Assembly: GCA_037576215.1 (NCBI GenBank)
Contig: JBANDB010000010.1
Span: forward strand, 3,162,001-3,226,000
Length of the DNA stretch: 64,000 nucleotides
Reading direction: 5' to 3'
Source: Armillaria gallica
Lineage: Eukaryota > Basidiomycota > Agaricomycetes > Agaricales > Physalacriaceae
Below the pieces are notes generated by a model. That model was not told where the DNA came from, did not search any database, and worked only from the letters and a program-made list of their open reading frames with translations. This document shows, piece by piece, positions 23,268 through 36,876 of the stretch. How positions within the stretch are numbered: position 1 is the first letter of the stretch; each line of letters opens with the position of its first letter. A program made the position numbers and the translations under genes.

Positions 23268-24035
23268 GACGTGAGAGAGGGAAGATGGGGTAGTAGGCGC
23301 TGGGTTGGCAGGTGGTGGTTGTATAGGAGCGAGCGACTTGGGCCCGACTCCAGTTTAAAGCGGAGGTTGAATTATCGCACCGCTTTTGGATTACATCACT
23401 GTGTCTGTGCGTGGGATTACCCGGCCCGATGAACGCACAGCCGATCTCTCATCCGACCAGGATACACTCGTTATTATACGATTCTAACTGGTTGGACTGT
23501 CTGAATCTTATTTATTGCACAGCGCAAAGCTCACTTCACACCGGGGACTTCTCCCCGCTTCATCGAATTCTACTGATTCGCCGTCATCTTTTTTACCTAC
23601 ACAGTTCCTTCTATTGCCCAAAAAGGTCATCAAAGAAGTATGTGAAGGTGGTAGGACCTATGCAACCCAAGCTAACGCGATGTATTTTCTTCCAAAAGTG
23701 CAAAACGCGTCATTCGACCGCCTCACATGAAGCCGGAGATCTTCTACATAGCGTGTCCATCAAGCCCCTTTCGTTTTCGTCATGGCTATAAAAAAAGCTG
23801 TGGTGGGGTCTGAAATCGAAATTCCTCTCAGAGCTTTGTTGTACTGCCTAGCGCGCCCCCTGTCCCCAGAAACCATGGGAGACGTCCCTCTCTGACGCCT
23901 TCATTCTTCCCCGCATATTTTACCTATTCAGAACGGCGTATCTCTCCGTTCAATTCAGCCCCGTTCTGAAATGATTGCCTATCGTCCATATTTGTGGTAT
24001 CAAAGGCCGTGATTATTACACAAGGTTCTGGTTTA
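23268..24035. other. RHO1 upstream region; no supported gene
   Basis: This should contain the RHO1 promoter. Pyrimidine-rich runs occur on the minus strand near the start codon side. No clear TATA box or other gene is seen. Confidence 0.45.
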
Positions 24036-24040
24036 GCGCC

Positions 24041-25110
24041 TCCAACCTGCACAGGGTCACAATACGCGCTCTGTCAACAAGCTGTTTCATTTGAGGTGTC
24101 GACCTCCTCGCTAGGAACGTTTAATTCATCCCACTAAAAAAAGGATCTCTCCCCGTTTAGTCGTTTTACCTCCGGGATTACCTGAACAAACGACGCGGCA
24201 TCGTTTATCCGAATAACCGTCTCGAGATTTGCTTGGTTCTGGGGTCGCCAATGCGAGGCTTTGTCTTTTCAAGGTCCAAAGCGTGTGGACCTCACAATGA
24301 ATATAGACGTTCTTCCTAGTGCTCCCCGGCCCCTCAGTGTCTCTTTCATCCGCCAAATCCTTGAACGTGAGGGCGTAATTCTTCCGGCACGGCGCTTAGA
24401 TGGGTATCTGACGTTAAGAGAGTCAACCTCCTCTCACGACGGATAAATTTAGCCCTATACAGTATACCGCTCCTTCCATTCCCTTCCCTTCACACGCCGA
24501 GTCATCTTTTTTCGAGTGCTGCATCTCTGATTGCAGGGGTGGTTAAATTGGTTTCGCACCTGTCATTGGCGGTGCTCCAGCCTCCAACCTGCATACAGGG
24601 AAGGCGCGCTCTGTCTGCGCGAAACCGTTTCATTTTGACGCGTCGACCTCCTCGCTCTGAACGTTTAGTGTCACTTCATTCGTCCCAGGATCTCTTCCCG
24701 TTTAGCCGTTTTACCTCTGGGATTACCTGACCAACACGACGCGCCATCTTTTATCCTTCTCGGTATCGAATACTCATGGGGTCGCCCAAACGCGAGGCTT
24801 TTGTCTTTTCAAAGTCCAGTGCATGTAGACCTTCCCGCTAGTGCTTCCCCGGCGTCGTTGCTTCTTTCATCCGCCCGTCCCTTTAGACGTGATAAGCATA
24901 AGGGTGTTGTTCTTCCAGTACGACGCTTAGATGGGTATCTAAGGCTACCTCACACGGCGGACAATTGCCATGAATTTGGCCTTACCTCCGCTCTTCCCAT
25001 TCCCTTCCCTTCACACACTCAAGAAAACAGCGAATCATCCTTTTTCGAGTGCTGCATCTCCGACTGCAGGGGTGGTTAAAATGGTTTGCAAAGCTTCGCG
25101 CCTGTCGTTG
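24041..25110 (+). repeat. Two tandem copies of a 542-bp unit
   Basis: Copy 1 runs about 24041-24582 and copy 2 about 24583-25110. They share TCCAACCTGC, GTCGACCTCCTCGCT, TTTAGATGGG-type stretches (CGCTTAGATGGGTATCT), CCATTCCCTTCCCTTCACAC and CGAGTGCTGCATCTC. A third, weaker partial copy lies at about 26.96-27.20 kb. The tail of copy 2 grades into sequence related to 31.98-32.2 kb, so these units are linked to the block repeats. Confidence 0.8.
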
Positions 25111-27450
25111 GCATTGTTCCCTCGTGTCCCGGCGATGTCAACGACTTCACGAATCCTACCAGCCTCTCACGCCTCAGGACCCAGAGCTCTTCTTTTCTCC
25201 CTTCACCGTCACGGACCAACCTAATCTTCGAAATCGCCTAATGATGTCTCCAAACCGAATCCCCTCCCACCATATCACGCTGAAGCCTCCTCTCAGTAGT
25301 GAGGGCTCTTAGACCTGGACCTTACTGTCCATTACACCTTCTCCTTCCATTTCGTGACACTCTTCCCTTTCTTTGGTCAATTCACATAGCGTGTCCCTTC
25401 CGTTGCTTTTTAACGTGCGCTGTAGTACTTTGACCTCGACGCTGGGAACGGGAACCCATGCTCGAACCTCTCCCCAATACGCTTCGTATCGGCCCCGCTT
25501 TTTCGCCATAAACTATTGACGTTTAAATAGGCTATCTTGTAGCAGCCTTTTCTCTTGGCCCGCCGCTTACGATGTGATACTTGTGTCTCTCCTTTCATTT
25601 TCCGCCCGCGGAGTTTCGATGAACAGCGCCTTTTACCGCCCAGGAACCCTACCGTACCTCAAAGGGCTAGAGGGATCGCGAATGCCGCGCGTAGAAGGAT
25701 TATCGTCGACTTGGGTGTACCTCTCGGAGCATATCAATGCGGACAATCAAACTTCCGCAGGGGTATCGTGCCTGGGGATCGCGTGTCTAAACAGGCACAA
25801 TTATATGGGCGTAATAGCGTGCAAAAAATCAGGTGGGCACAAGTTGACTTTCAGATCGCAAGTTATATCCAAGTGCGCAAGTTCGTGTCCTCCCGCAAGT
25901 CGAGTGACTTTCTACTATGGCGATATACACATCAGCTTCGGGTGCTATCATAGAGGTCAGGATAAGGTCTGGGGACCGGGTTCTGAGTAGGAACCGGTTA
26001 CCGGAGCCGGGAGGACGATGTGGCCGACTTTGTTTTGTCCCTTAACACGAGTCTTGGCTCTATGGGTCAACTGTGGGTCACTGCAGACCAAAGTTCTTCA
26101 GCGTATTCATTTACTTTACCTATTTATTCATCTCCGTTTCACGCGACAAATTTATAATCCTAGCTTTAATTGTTCTACTGCCCATTACAGACTGTGAGCT
26201 GACGAGATATTGAGCTCAGTGAAACGCACTGAAAACGAATTTCTAATTTCTGGACAGTTAAAAGGTGTACGATAGGACCCACTGAACACCGTAGGTATTG
26301 TATTCCTTCTCAGAAATTTAGATTTTATACCGTACATAAATAATAATCAGTACGCGGCACGGAGATCTATATATCAGATGAAGTGCCGATCCGATCCCCA
26401 AAGTATAGCCAACAGCAAACTTGTGTAGAAGAACCCTTAACTTGCGGAGAATGTAAGCCAACCCGCACCCTAAAAACCAACTTGTGCCTGGAAAAAGTGC
26501 ACTTGCGCATGTCCGATTTATTACACGCTATTACGCCCATACAATTAATACGAAACCCGATTATCTCTCCCTGACGCGAAGCCTTTCTTTTGAAATTTAC
26601 AAGCGTCCCGATCGGACACGTCGACCTCGCTAGCATTCACCCCGAAGATATTGGAATTTCGGGAGAGTTTCTGATGCTCAGAAACTAATCCTGAAACTAG
26701 CAGTATACTATACATGGCCGCGCGCCCTGTCCCGACACAGTCGGGCGGGATATACCCCTCCCAGTTTCATGATTATTTTCTAGCGGTCAGAAACTCCTCA
26801 GAAATGTTCCGTTTTTCGGAGTGATTCTACGAAAGGCTTGCTACTGTTCAGTGTGACGACGAATAATCACTTCGTCTCACAAAAACCGCCATGGCGGTAT
26901 CCTCTCACGGTTTTGTGGATTCCGCGAATTCCGGCTTGGCTCTGGAAAGAACTTGTCCTCCACGAGGCGGCATCATTCATCCGAATAGCCGTCTCGTGTA
27001 CCGTCCATTATTGTGGTTGGTATAGACATTCAGGGTGTCTAAGTTTGCTTTATTAATCAAGGGGTCGCGGAACCTGTTTGACACGAGGCTTTTGTTTCTT
27101 TACAGTACAACGCGTATGGATCTAAAAAGACCTCGTTAACACTACCCGAGGTGATGGTACCCTCCAATATCTCAGTGCCTCGTCCCTTCACTCCAGCCAG
27201 GGGCGATTGATTCGGGAGCTGTCTCTATGTTCGAAGGGCGAATCTTTTTAGTTCTTTTGCAGCGTTACACTGATCTCGCACTGGTCCCGAAAGGAACTCC
27301 CTATATCATGGCGTGCTCAGGATCATCACCCAATCAGACACAAGGGATGACATCCTATATCACGATTGCATGTCTGGTCCATTCACTGTGCATGCTTCTG
27401 TGTTTTATGACGCATGGTGTGCTTATTTTTAGAGGAACTGCGAAGCTAAT
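25111..27450. other. Repeat-derived sequence without a supported gene
   Basis: 25130-25320 resembles 32.08-32.25 kb of block B. A segment around 25790-25990 is repeated in reverse complement at about 26365-26590 (shared ATGGGCGTAATAGCGTG and a CACAAGTT...GCGCAAGT pattern). No domain or conserved exon was recognised. Confidence 0.5.
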
Positions 27451-28033
27451 AGGAAGGGCCTGGGTGGTTGGACGCATGTGAGATCCTTGTCAGTATAGCG
27501 CGTCGCCGAGCTATGCACTAGTGACGCGCGTTTGTTGACCATCACTGTCATTGTCTCCATCTCTGACGCAGTGTAAACCTTGAAGCTTTGAAATTTGAAA
27601 ATTTGAAGCTTGAATTACGCTGTACATATCGGTTGAATCGGTTGAAGATGCACCTTGTCGATTCCCCGATGATGGGATGATCGCACGGACCCACAGTTAC
27701 TATCCGCCGGGCTATCTATGCTAGAAGGGGTGACAGGTACGATTGCCATGTGAGACTTGATTAGCTCTGTCTGAAGCGAGCGAGACTCGACCATTTCTTC
27801 AGAAAGTATGAGCGCGCTACGCAAGGGCTAATACGCGTCGATCTCGATCTCCTGATTAGCCTTTCACGGCGCGTTCCTATTATGTCTATCGCTCTTCGGA
27901 GTTCTCCCACGACCGACAGTCACTGGTTGCATCAATGCCTGCGTCTATTTGGTATAAATCAAGAATATTGAGTATCGCTACAGATGTTTTCTACTATTAT
28001 AACGATGACAGCCGTCGCTCTTCTCATCACAAG

Positions 28034-28370
28034 TTAAGGATTCATGCTAAATACGCTTGCAGCTCTACGCTTATGAGAGGTCGGCAACAAGGCAGAAAGC
28101 GGATTGCTCACGGTAAGGTCACAGTCCCTCCATTGTCGCGCTTGATGATGACAACGATCAGCGTACCCTGCAATACGTCGCTGTCAGTTTATAACTGTAT
28201 TTCGAGTCTTTGAAGCAAGGATACTCACATCCGACATACGACTCGTTGATTGTACGACTCCCGTTACGAGTCCGCCGATCGAGTTGAAAAACGACACGTG
28301 TGAACCAGCCTAGAGAAGTGAGTATCGACGCGCTGTGAATGTATTGTGTACGCACCGGAAAGGCATTCAT
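28034..28370 (-). CDS. Micro-gene copy c: 60-residue protein, four exons
   Basis: Minus-strand exons are 28356-28370 (MNAFP), 28229-28309 (AGSHVSFFNS...STSRMSD), 28112-28167 (GTLIVVIIKRDNGGTVTL plus two bases) and 28034-28064 (AASVFSMNP, stop TAA). Introns of 46, 61 and 47 nt all have GT...AG ends (GTGCGT, GTGAGT and GTGAGC donors). A TATTTAAA box lies at 28434-28441, about 64 bp before the ATG. The reading frame is open throughout. Exon 3 carries one extra codon compared with its paralogues. The protein is rich in alternating hydrophobic residues and turns, suggesting a small beta-barrel, with no signal peptide. I know no function. Support comes from conservation of splice sites, phases and exon lengths with the copies at 46.2, 50.3 and 51.9 kb. 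Confidence 0.75.
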
Positions 28371-30018
28371 AGAGGGAATAGTTGGTGGGGGTAAGTGCTG
28401 ACTGAGTTACCCTAATTCTACGCGACACGTTGGTTTAAATACTTCCAAGCTATAGGACTAATTTTCGAAGAAAGATCTATGCAGCTGACGCGAAACTTGG
28501 ATGATATTGAAGGCATGGAGACTGTTCTGATGAGAAACTCCCGGATCATCAATCAGGGATATCGAAGACTTGTTTTGCTCCCGCCAGTATTATAACGGAT
28601 GTACAATATCGTGATACGAGATAAATGGTTACGAAGGGAAACATGAGAGTCCGTTTTTAAGAACTGCCTGGGCCGCCTGTTTCGAGATACTCCTTGCAGC
28701 GCTGCGCGACCAAAATTACTGTCGCTAAATAACAGGGAAATGAAAGCAACGGCTGTAATCCTACCGGGGGACTAGAGAACCCTCACAGACGCCCTTCCTC
28801 CGAGTCGGAGTCCCTAATTTAAGATCACGTTAAATGAACCTTAGGTAGTCTTGGATACCTAGAAGTTTAAACTTGACTCATAGAGACTTCATCGGCAGCG
28901 TTGTTGTGTGGTGAGTGTGAAGACCACTGGAAAATCTTGACTATGATGTGTTATCCATAATGAACAATTATGACGGGGATCAGGAAGCGTTTCGTACTCC
29001 AGCATGTGAATACATGTGCATCGCGCCTGAGAGGTCGTAGTTGAAACAGGTCCCGCCAAGATGAGCTCGAGGAAGGATTACTAAGATCTAGGCTGTCACG
29101 CACAAGGCCGAAAACTGTAGATATAAGAACAAAGTGGCAGTATAGCAGGTCACTGTGAAGTCCGCGGGTTTGAAGTCTTCTGGCATCTTCAAAAGGGACA
29201 AGACCGAGACCAAGAAGTTTACCGACGGAGTAGTTAGGAAACGGAGAGACATGATGGATGTCGTTGTAGGATACAGCTTTACAGGTTCGCATGATAGTTA
29301 CTTGCGTTAGTGGATGTGACGTCGAGAACACCATTCTGACGAAGATGGCAATACGAGGAGGATGGGTGAGCCAGATGACACGAGTCTTCATTATGCGTGA
29401 AATGGCGGTACGAGTTGTCATCTGCTGATGCTTAGTATGTCCACTGATTCCTTGGCCTATACAATGAGTTCTACGTAGTATCATTTGTGCATCCTCACCG
29501 TCTTAGCGATCAGCGCGCGTCGATGGGGAGAGGATTCCGAAGAGGGAGCTGAAGACCTCGTAGGACGAGCAATGCGATGAGAAATTTTGCTAAGACCAAC
29601 CTCGATACTACTCCGGTATAGATGACGATGCTGTCTCCACGAAGACGGCTGCAGAATAGACGGTAAAACCAGGTAGAGATCTATTACAGCTCCCGAGCAA
29701 GGAAGGCAGTAAAGCATATAGTTCCGGAAACAAGACCAGTAGGCCGCCTAACAGCCGAGATCGCGTGTATGCACCTTAGTCACAAGAGGTCATCCGTAGC
29801 CGAGAGGTTTGACCCTGGCTTGTTTTAGTCCGCCGAGCAGGTGTCGTTACACTGTAAAGTCATGATCGAAGTTCGAAGAAGTGAATTGATTCATGAAGAT
29901 CAACTAGACTCGGACATGACAGTGATACTGATCAAGCAAGGACACGAGCAGTTGGAGTCCTGTATGCGTAGTACGGCCTAGCCGCTGTGCAGAGAAAACC
30001 GTTACTAGTTGGAAGAAA

Positions 30019-30060
30019 TGACGTCAATGTAACGGTAGTGAACATTTCATATTGACGTCA
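30019..30060. promoter_or_regulatory. Two TGACGTCA palindromes 26 bp apart
   Basis: TGACGTCA occurs at 30019-30026 and 30053-30060 at the edge of the conserved block start. In the related block B (about 48.71-48.74 kb) the corresponding sites have decayed to TGTCAA and TGACAGTCA. This is the classical binding sequence of CREB/ATF-type bZIP proteins; no target gene is assigned. Confidence 0.35.
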
Positions 30061-31766
30061 CGGTCGGTCACACTCCTTCCATTTTCGCCATTTCCCCCTC
30101 CGAGTCTTCCCAGCCTTTTTCACTTTCTGGCCGTCGGGAAGGACTATCGCTATCCTCTCGGTTCATGATTTGGTGTTTGAAGCCTAGTTAATGGACCGAC
30201 AAAGAATCGAACGTCTGCAAGATCCAAGCCAGGTCTATAGTGGTCAGTCTCGGTACCTTGTGAGCGACTAAATACTTCAAGGTCCGAGTTGTGAACCGGC
30301 GCCACGGAATGCCGGAAGATTTCCGGGCCAAAAATGAAACCTCTGGGTGAGTTAATATTTGTCTTACTTGGTTCAGTCGACTCGTAATTCGACAACTCTC
30401 ATAGCGTCCGTGACCGTCCAAACATAGAGTCAAGCGACATCCACGACTCGCAACCAATGTATCCGGTTTACCCGTCGCCATGGAGCTCCAAAACGCAAGG
30501 AAATATCCGCAAACCATTCGATATTTCGAGCTCTGCTCGCCGCATACATAATGAGCCGCTTCACTATGCAGGAAGTGAAAAACTTAGGTACGGCCAAACG
30601 CCGGACAACTCCCGATCTGACCATACTATTCCCTCATTAGCTCTGTCCGTGGTATCTGGCCTGCACCACTCCAGCCTTTTACAAACAATAACGACGTTCA
30701 TGCACGGTCCTCCTTTGTTTTCAAATTTGTACTTATGACTGTTGATGACGGCAGAAAAAGCGAGAGTTAAGGGTATTCTTATCAACTCGGGCTACGTCAA
30801 GGTAGTGGTAATCCAAAGCAACTCGCATTAGAAGACCTCATAGCTTCGGAGGTCCGTCGACGTTCACTTCCGTAGCCCGTTCTCTCTGGCTCCCTGAGTT
30901 ACCTTGGGAAGGTGAGGGTGAGTAAGATAGAGCGGGTCTTGTGTGGAACATTAGTCACGTATCATTCTATTCCACGATATGATCCGAGTTACCTTCCTCG
31001 AGCCTCCTTCATGCACCCACCCGCCCTGCATTAGACGAGATGAAGTCATTTTGTCACCAATATCTCAGTCTGTTTTATCGTTCTTATTCTGACATTCATC
31101 TCACGGCCATCAAGCTCAATGCTCAAGGTCCTGGCCGTAGTTATGTCTTCAGACGTGCAGTGGTATGTATCAGAGTCGTTGACGAGGTGATGGACCCGCT
31201 TCTATATCTTCTCTTGCTTACTTCCTGATGTGGATTTTCATTAGAATGCTGCCTTATTGTACTGCGTCTCCCTACCCACGGATTCAGGTAATGCTCTTCC
31301 CCTTCTATTCTTGGCCTTTGCGATTACAAGGTAGAAACACTGACGAATCCCTCGTACAGTAAGAACTTCTTCCACGGTGCCTGTTTGAATTTCTTGAAGA
31401 TGTGATTTGAATAGAAAAAGTCTGTCTTGTTCCTCAAAAGAGCTGCATAATTTGCTGAATCCAGCGAGCTCAAAGGTTACCTTTCATCGTCTGCTCTCAG
31501 TAGTGCCTGCCAACGGCCGCTCGTGGCAAGCAGTGGACGCCGAGCTGAGCGGAAGATAGCAAGGCGGTTTTATACATCTCTGTTGGCACATACCTGTATG
31601 TCTTCTTAAGCTCTATATGTTTTTCTCGAAGGTAGGTGCAACTATTTTTACTGTATCTGATTGGTATGTGATCTAGAACAAACAAGCAGTCTGGACAAGT
31701 ACAAGGATAGGTGCGTTCTGTTCTCATGTTTCAGCGTGACGATGTCAATATCTTCCTTTCTTACAG

Positions 31767-31791
31767 CTAACCTCGAAATATGCCTGCACCC
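31767..31791 (-). pseudogene. Micro-gene remnant: exon 4 only
   Basis: The bases on the minus strand after a CGTAG acceptor encode GAGIFRG and a TAG stop, matching exon 4 of the copy at 50325 (AAGVFRG). Exons 1-3 are absent; upstream sequence belongs to a different repeat, with the same junction as at 4.64-4.69 kb. Confidence 0.65.
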
Positions 31792-33060
31792 CTACGTGCA
31801 CGCCAACCTAGCAACGTCAAGACCACGAAAGGTCACTACGTCTCATCCGGGAGTCGTCTTCCTACCCCTGAACATGATACGCTTAGTTCTTTCACATCGG
31901 GACTTTACACCAGTTGATCTCCTCGCCAATTGGTATGTCATACAGAACGAATTATCCCTACTCCGTTATTCTCATTCTTTTCATTGTAATTGCCGTTCAC
32001 TGTTGCAATCATCAAGAAAACGCTGAACCATCCCTTTTCGACGGCTGGAGATCTCTGGCGGTAGGAAATGCCCTACTCCCTCGTGTGCCAGTGATAATGC
32101 GAATTCACGAATCCTACCTGCCTCTAACGTCTGAGAGTCCTGGGCCCTTCTTTTCTCGCTTCACAGACTAGGCTGCTAAGTGGTGTCTCCCAATAGAAAC
32201 CCCTCTCACCATATCATGCTAATGCTTTCTCTCAGTAGTGAGCACCAAAGCAGGAGGGCGTAGTCGCTTTATTTCCTCGATTTGCATCGTGTATGCGTTA
32301 AGCACCTTCCTTGAGCCCTGTGGTCCCTTGACCTGATCGCTGGGAACGAAGTCCCTCTCCGCACTTATGCTCGTACCTCGTGCTTGGTATTGTATATTTG
32401 TCCCTAATTTTTGTCCAAGAAATCGGCGACATGGGAGACGGTCCCTCTCTGATGTCGTCTCTCAAGAACCTCAAAAGTGACGACAAAAGTTCTGGAGGCG
32501 TGATGTTTTACCTACTGTTCCTTTCCGCCGCGTCGTGCTTGGATGGATGGCGGCCCTTATTTTATAAGAACCCACCATCTTGGTTCGAAGGCCAAGAGGC
32601 ATCGGAAATGTCGTGTTTTGCAGGATTATCTGCGACACGCACGCGCATCTCAAGGCGCTGTCAGGGTTCGGGCGATCAAAGGGACGTAATATTTATTGTC
32701 CGCAGGACTTTGGGTCGCGTGTCTAACACGAATTCAGGGAGGACGGTTATCCAGTGCTACCGCTAATACGGCTAGCACTCCTTCACGCGAAGATAACCTT
32801 AAATCCTTGCTATTGTTCCCTTGAGCTGGCGCTTTTAAGATTACCACCAGCTTCAGACACGAGAGACGGCATCCTACAGTTCTCAGTTCTTTCACTGCGC
32901 TTATTTTTGTCTTTTATGACACATGATATCTTCATTATGAGAGGAACTATTGAGCGCATAGGAGGGGCGGTTTGGCCTTATGTACTGCGCATAATTAGTA
33001 AGATACCTCGTTAGTATTGATTCCGTCCCTGATGCAATATCAACCTTGAACTCCTTGGAG

Positions 33061-33069
33061 CCCTGAATC
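33061..33069. repeat. Target-site duplication, left copy (CCCTGAATC)
   Basis: Identical to 45858-45866. Block A contains the unduplicated site in reverse complement, giving a paralogous empty site. Confidence 0.9.
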
Positions 33070-33248
33070 TAGACCTGTGGCCGGTCCCCTACAATGAGCA
33101 AGCATCGATGTAGGGACCTGTAAAGCTCACTTTTAATTCATAGGCAACATGGTTAGGCATTTGCCGGGGCCCAAAAGGCCATTCGAGTCGTTACGATATT
33201 GGGGTTTTGGTGGTGATCGCATCGATTTCGTCCAGATACCATCGCGTC
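33070..33248 (+). repeat. Left terminal inverted repeat of the 12.8-kb element
   Basis: Matches the reverse complement of 45690-45857, including CGATGTAGGGACCTGTAAAG, the GGTTAGGCATTTGCCG stretch and TTTTGGTGGTGATCGCAT, with small indels. Confidence 0.85.
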
Positions 33249-35639
33249 TCGACGCGCAGCCATGTATTTGTCTTCAAAACCTCATAATACCATCTTTAGA
33301 GCCATATAATTGATATGGAGACCTTCTCACTTGTTAAACCCTTATCTGACACCCTTGCATCCATCCGGAATGCCACCTTCGAGTCTCTTTACCACTGCAT
33401 TACACATGAAGTGGTGAGCCATTGTGGAGCGTGGCATGTCCGAGTCCTGTGTGATATCAAGCAACAAAGCTCAATCTACATGAAATACACAAAACTAAGT
33501 GGTGGAATAGTGTCAGATGATGAAACAGTATAAGAAAGAATGAATACTTACCTCATCGTCCTGGGCAATGAGCATCATGGTCAACACGCCGCATCTTTTG
33601 ACCATCAACCAGCGTTCCAGACTATGACAAAACAATCGTGTCGCTCAACTTCCTTTTTCCGTTCTCCGCATGATCTTCGGTGACCTGCACCATCCCATAA
33701 GATCAGCCTTGCTTCAAAGAAATAGATGTGAGAAGGTTTACTTAACATGAAAGGCATGTCGTCAAAGTCAGCCCACATCTTTCAGGAGTCAGAGAAGCAT
33801 TGAAGAATAGAAAGCATTGAGATTAACCAGTTGAGCATTTGTCAGGGTGCCCACATTAGTGGTGGTGGCATGGCTATCACACTGCTGTGGTAACCGTAAA
33901 TCAAAATTTTCATTGATGATGATATGAAGAACGTGCTTTCAGGCCATTAGCGGGTAGTATCGCCACAGGTTCCTCCTATGATCTGAATTGAAGGATACTC
34001 TTAGAACTCGGGGGGCACATGACACACCTAGTAGTTCATGATAACATCGTTGTAGACTGCATCACCCTCCCACTGTGAGGACTGGTGAAGGATTAAATAA
34101 ATACACGTCAAGAGTCAATACTGACATACTCAGCCTATAGGCTTGTTAGTACCTTCACCCTTGATGTCAGGTAAGGCCTCTGGAGGAGCATTGTTGCCAT
34201 CCAGCATAGTGACATCCCATTTGTCATGAATATCAGTTAAACAGAGGTAGAATAGCTATAATGAGGACCATACTTTCTCCCTCAAGCTGGTCCTTGTCCA
34301 CATCACACTCAAAATCAGGGTATTTCTTCATGTTGGTGGGTGGCAAGGAAATCCTGGATGAAAGATGAATGAAAGAGGCAGACCGACAAAGGTGACCATG
34401 CTCCAAAAGCAACCCAAGAAGTGAACAGACATGCTTAATGTTGCCATCATTGGTGAAAGAGCTTAGAGAATTAATTGCCTTTAGATTTCCTTTCACAAAA
34501 ATAGGTTCCATCCATATACAAACCATGCCATCCAGGTCAACAGCTTTGTAGCTATGGATATTGACCTGCAACATTGTTTTGGTGAGTACAGCACTGTAAC
34601 ACTGGACAAAAGCCAATGTTTTTGTACCTATAAAAATAGAAAAAATATTGAAAGTTTCTTTATGGTTTCTTTAGTGAAAAAAGTACTGAAATCTTTTTGA
34701 AATTTTCAACTGTTTTATACAAAATCTGCAAAATATAGTAAAATGTTATAAATATTTTTACTGATTTCTCAGCAAAATTACTTAAAAAAAACTTTGTATA
34801 TTTTATATATATTTATGGGTAAAAATACTTAAACTTTTGTGCAGTGTAACTGACTACTTACATTGTAAACCCTGCCTTGTCAAGACAGGGTCAATAGAAC
34901 TTATGCCAACATTGATGAAAGATGTCATACTGGGATTCTCACCTATCAACACAAAAGATAATGAACATGTGCTGGCAACCAGGTTTACATCAGTCACTTA
35001 CCACAGGCATGTCTGCAGAGGACACAATCAGCTATTTCCTCTGATTTTATCAAAGCCAGAGACATACCCCATATGTTGTCATCTTGGTGGTAGACTAAGG
35101 TCAGCAAAAGAGTTATTGACTTGAACAGGTGGTTCAAGAAGCATTCAGGACAAGGATTACAAATGTCTGAATACTTGTACATTGTTAGATTTTCTGGGAG
35201 CATTTCATGTACAATATACACATCAATAGAATTGGCTGAGCTGGGTAGTGTCAGGGCTGTTGTAACAGCAGCAATAGAGAGAGAGTATGCATCATCATGA
35301 GTATTCAGACCATCCAAGCATCTAAATCATGGCTACATGGTCCCCTTGAGAGAATTGCCATCTGCAGCCAAAAAACTCTCAAGTCCAGGTGACACATAAT
35401 TATCAAAATGAGAATGGAGGTCCACAATGCTCAGTGACCCAATTGCACCATGTGCAACTACTTCGAGACTGCTACCGTATGCCTCAAGGCAACTGTACCC
35501 AAAGCTCCCAACACCCATAAGAAGGCCCTTGTCAATGAGAGTGTCTGCATCTAGAACCTGCATCCTGTTCTGCAATCCTGTCTATATCTTTGTGTTCTTG
35601 ATGAGGGATGGCTTAGAATTCAGTTGTTCTCGGTCATAT
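33249..35639 (-). pseudogene. Left arm of the 12.8-kb element: unassigned coding remnants
   Basis: Open stretches on the minus strand look exon-like: about 34233-34616 (VNIHSYKAVDLDGMVC, FTNDGNIKHVCSLLGLLLEHG, YPDFECDVDKDQLEGE), 34994-35317 and 35333-35575. A short plus-strand open frame is at 33315-33533. None shows a domain I recognise, and frames break between them. They may be the body of the outer element's own gene or captured host exons. The region is A+T-rich with few CpG. Confidence 0.35.
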
Positions 35640-36289
35640 CTAAGGTAGGGCTAAAAAATGGGTATTAATTAACATCAGTTTATTAACACTGTTATTAACA
35701 CATTAATAACAAGTTAATAACAGGGTACTCCAACACACCTTGTGAATAAAGGTGAATAATTGAGCTTGGCCAGACCTGTGACCACTGTGCCATTCCACTC
35801 TAAAAGTGGTATTCCTTTCCCATCACCTTCGCTACATGGTCGAACTCGAAAAACATGAATCTTGATGCTTCTCCTTCTGAAGCAGATGCTGCTTGAGTGC
35901 TGTACACAGTTGGTGGAGTTTCCAATTTGATGGAGTTGTACACAGCATTGGCAGACACGTCAGGAGGGGCTGAAACTGAGGATCAATTGAGCCAATGTAT
36001 GAGTGATTTTGGATTTTTTAACCAACCTTTTGTTATTAGCTTGTTAGAGAATTCTTTTTTCACCTGTTATTCCAATGTTATTCACATTATTTTGCAAGAA
36101 AATTATTAACTGTTAATAACCTAGTGAATAAATGTCCTCTCATGATCCAATGTTATTGCTGTTTTCATAAATAATGTCAGTCACATTATTTTTATAAAAT
36201 TCTTTTGGACATGTGAGCAGGTGATGTCACCAGGGCATAGGGCTTGGACATGACTGCTGTTATCTACATTGCCTTCCTTCCCTTCCATC

Positions 36290-36318
36290 ATCTCTCCCTC
36301 CCTCCCTCCCTCCCTCCC
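36290..36318 (+). repeat. (TCCC)n simple repeat
   Basis: About six TCCC units lie in the leader of the plus-strand gene of the nested element, some 30 bp before its ATG. The mirrored side has only CTCTCTC. Confidence 0.8.
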
Positions 36319-36876
36319 AGCTACAATTCCCTTTGTCTTTATTTCTCAACATGTCTGCCTCTGACAGTGGTGATGAATATGACACAGATTGTGATGATAA
36401 TGGACCAGGTATGTAAAATGAAGTCATGAAGTCATTCTCCTCTTTGAGCTCATGGTTAATCATTAGATTCAGTATTCAATGACGGCAAGGGTATACAATT
36501 CAATGTCACTTTCTATCCTCTGCAAGCACCCCCCATTCCTGGGCAACAAGGCCATCCATGCACAAAGCCAAAACCAATTTCAGGTGTATTCTATGCACAT
36601 GAACATGACTACTTTATGCTGGTTCTTGAAAAGGCAATCAAGTCAATTGGGCGGGATGATGCTACAATGGAATTTTGGGTTGTTGGTGGACAGCTATGTG
36701 CAAAAACCTTCTCAGCCACCTGGTCAATCAAGCACATGAGCAACAAGGGTATCAGCCTTGATCACTCTGACTCCTATGACGATATGATTGAGCAGGCATC
36801 AAAGCTGACACGAAAGCAAGTTGATGTTGTTCTGGAGATAACAGAGGCTGAGGTGTGTGGTCCTGACTTGCATGTA

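Larger units (their letters stand above)
27451..31680 (-). repeat. Repeat block C (same orientation as block B)
   Basis: The block contains a micro-gene at 28034-28370. Its flanks resemble block B: about 28.95-29.75 kb against 47.6-48.4 kb, 30.05-30.26 kb against 48.74-48.97 kb, and 31.5-31.68 kb against 50.08-50.29 kb. Removing the 12.8-kb insertion, equivalent points in blocks C and B are about 5.8 kb apart, which makes them two units of a tandem array on the minus strand. Confidence 0.75.
31680..33069 (-). repeat. Repeat block B, part 1 (left of the 12.8-kb insertion)
   Basis: Reverse complement of 3395-4745 of block A. Continuity with 45858 onward is shown by block A, where the two halves are adjacent and the 9 bp CCCTGAATC occurs only once (in reverse complement GATTCAGGG at about 3383-3391). 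Confidence 0.85.
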
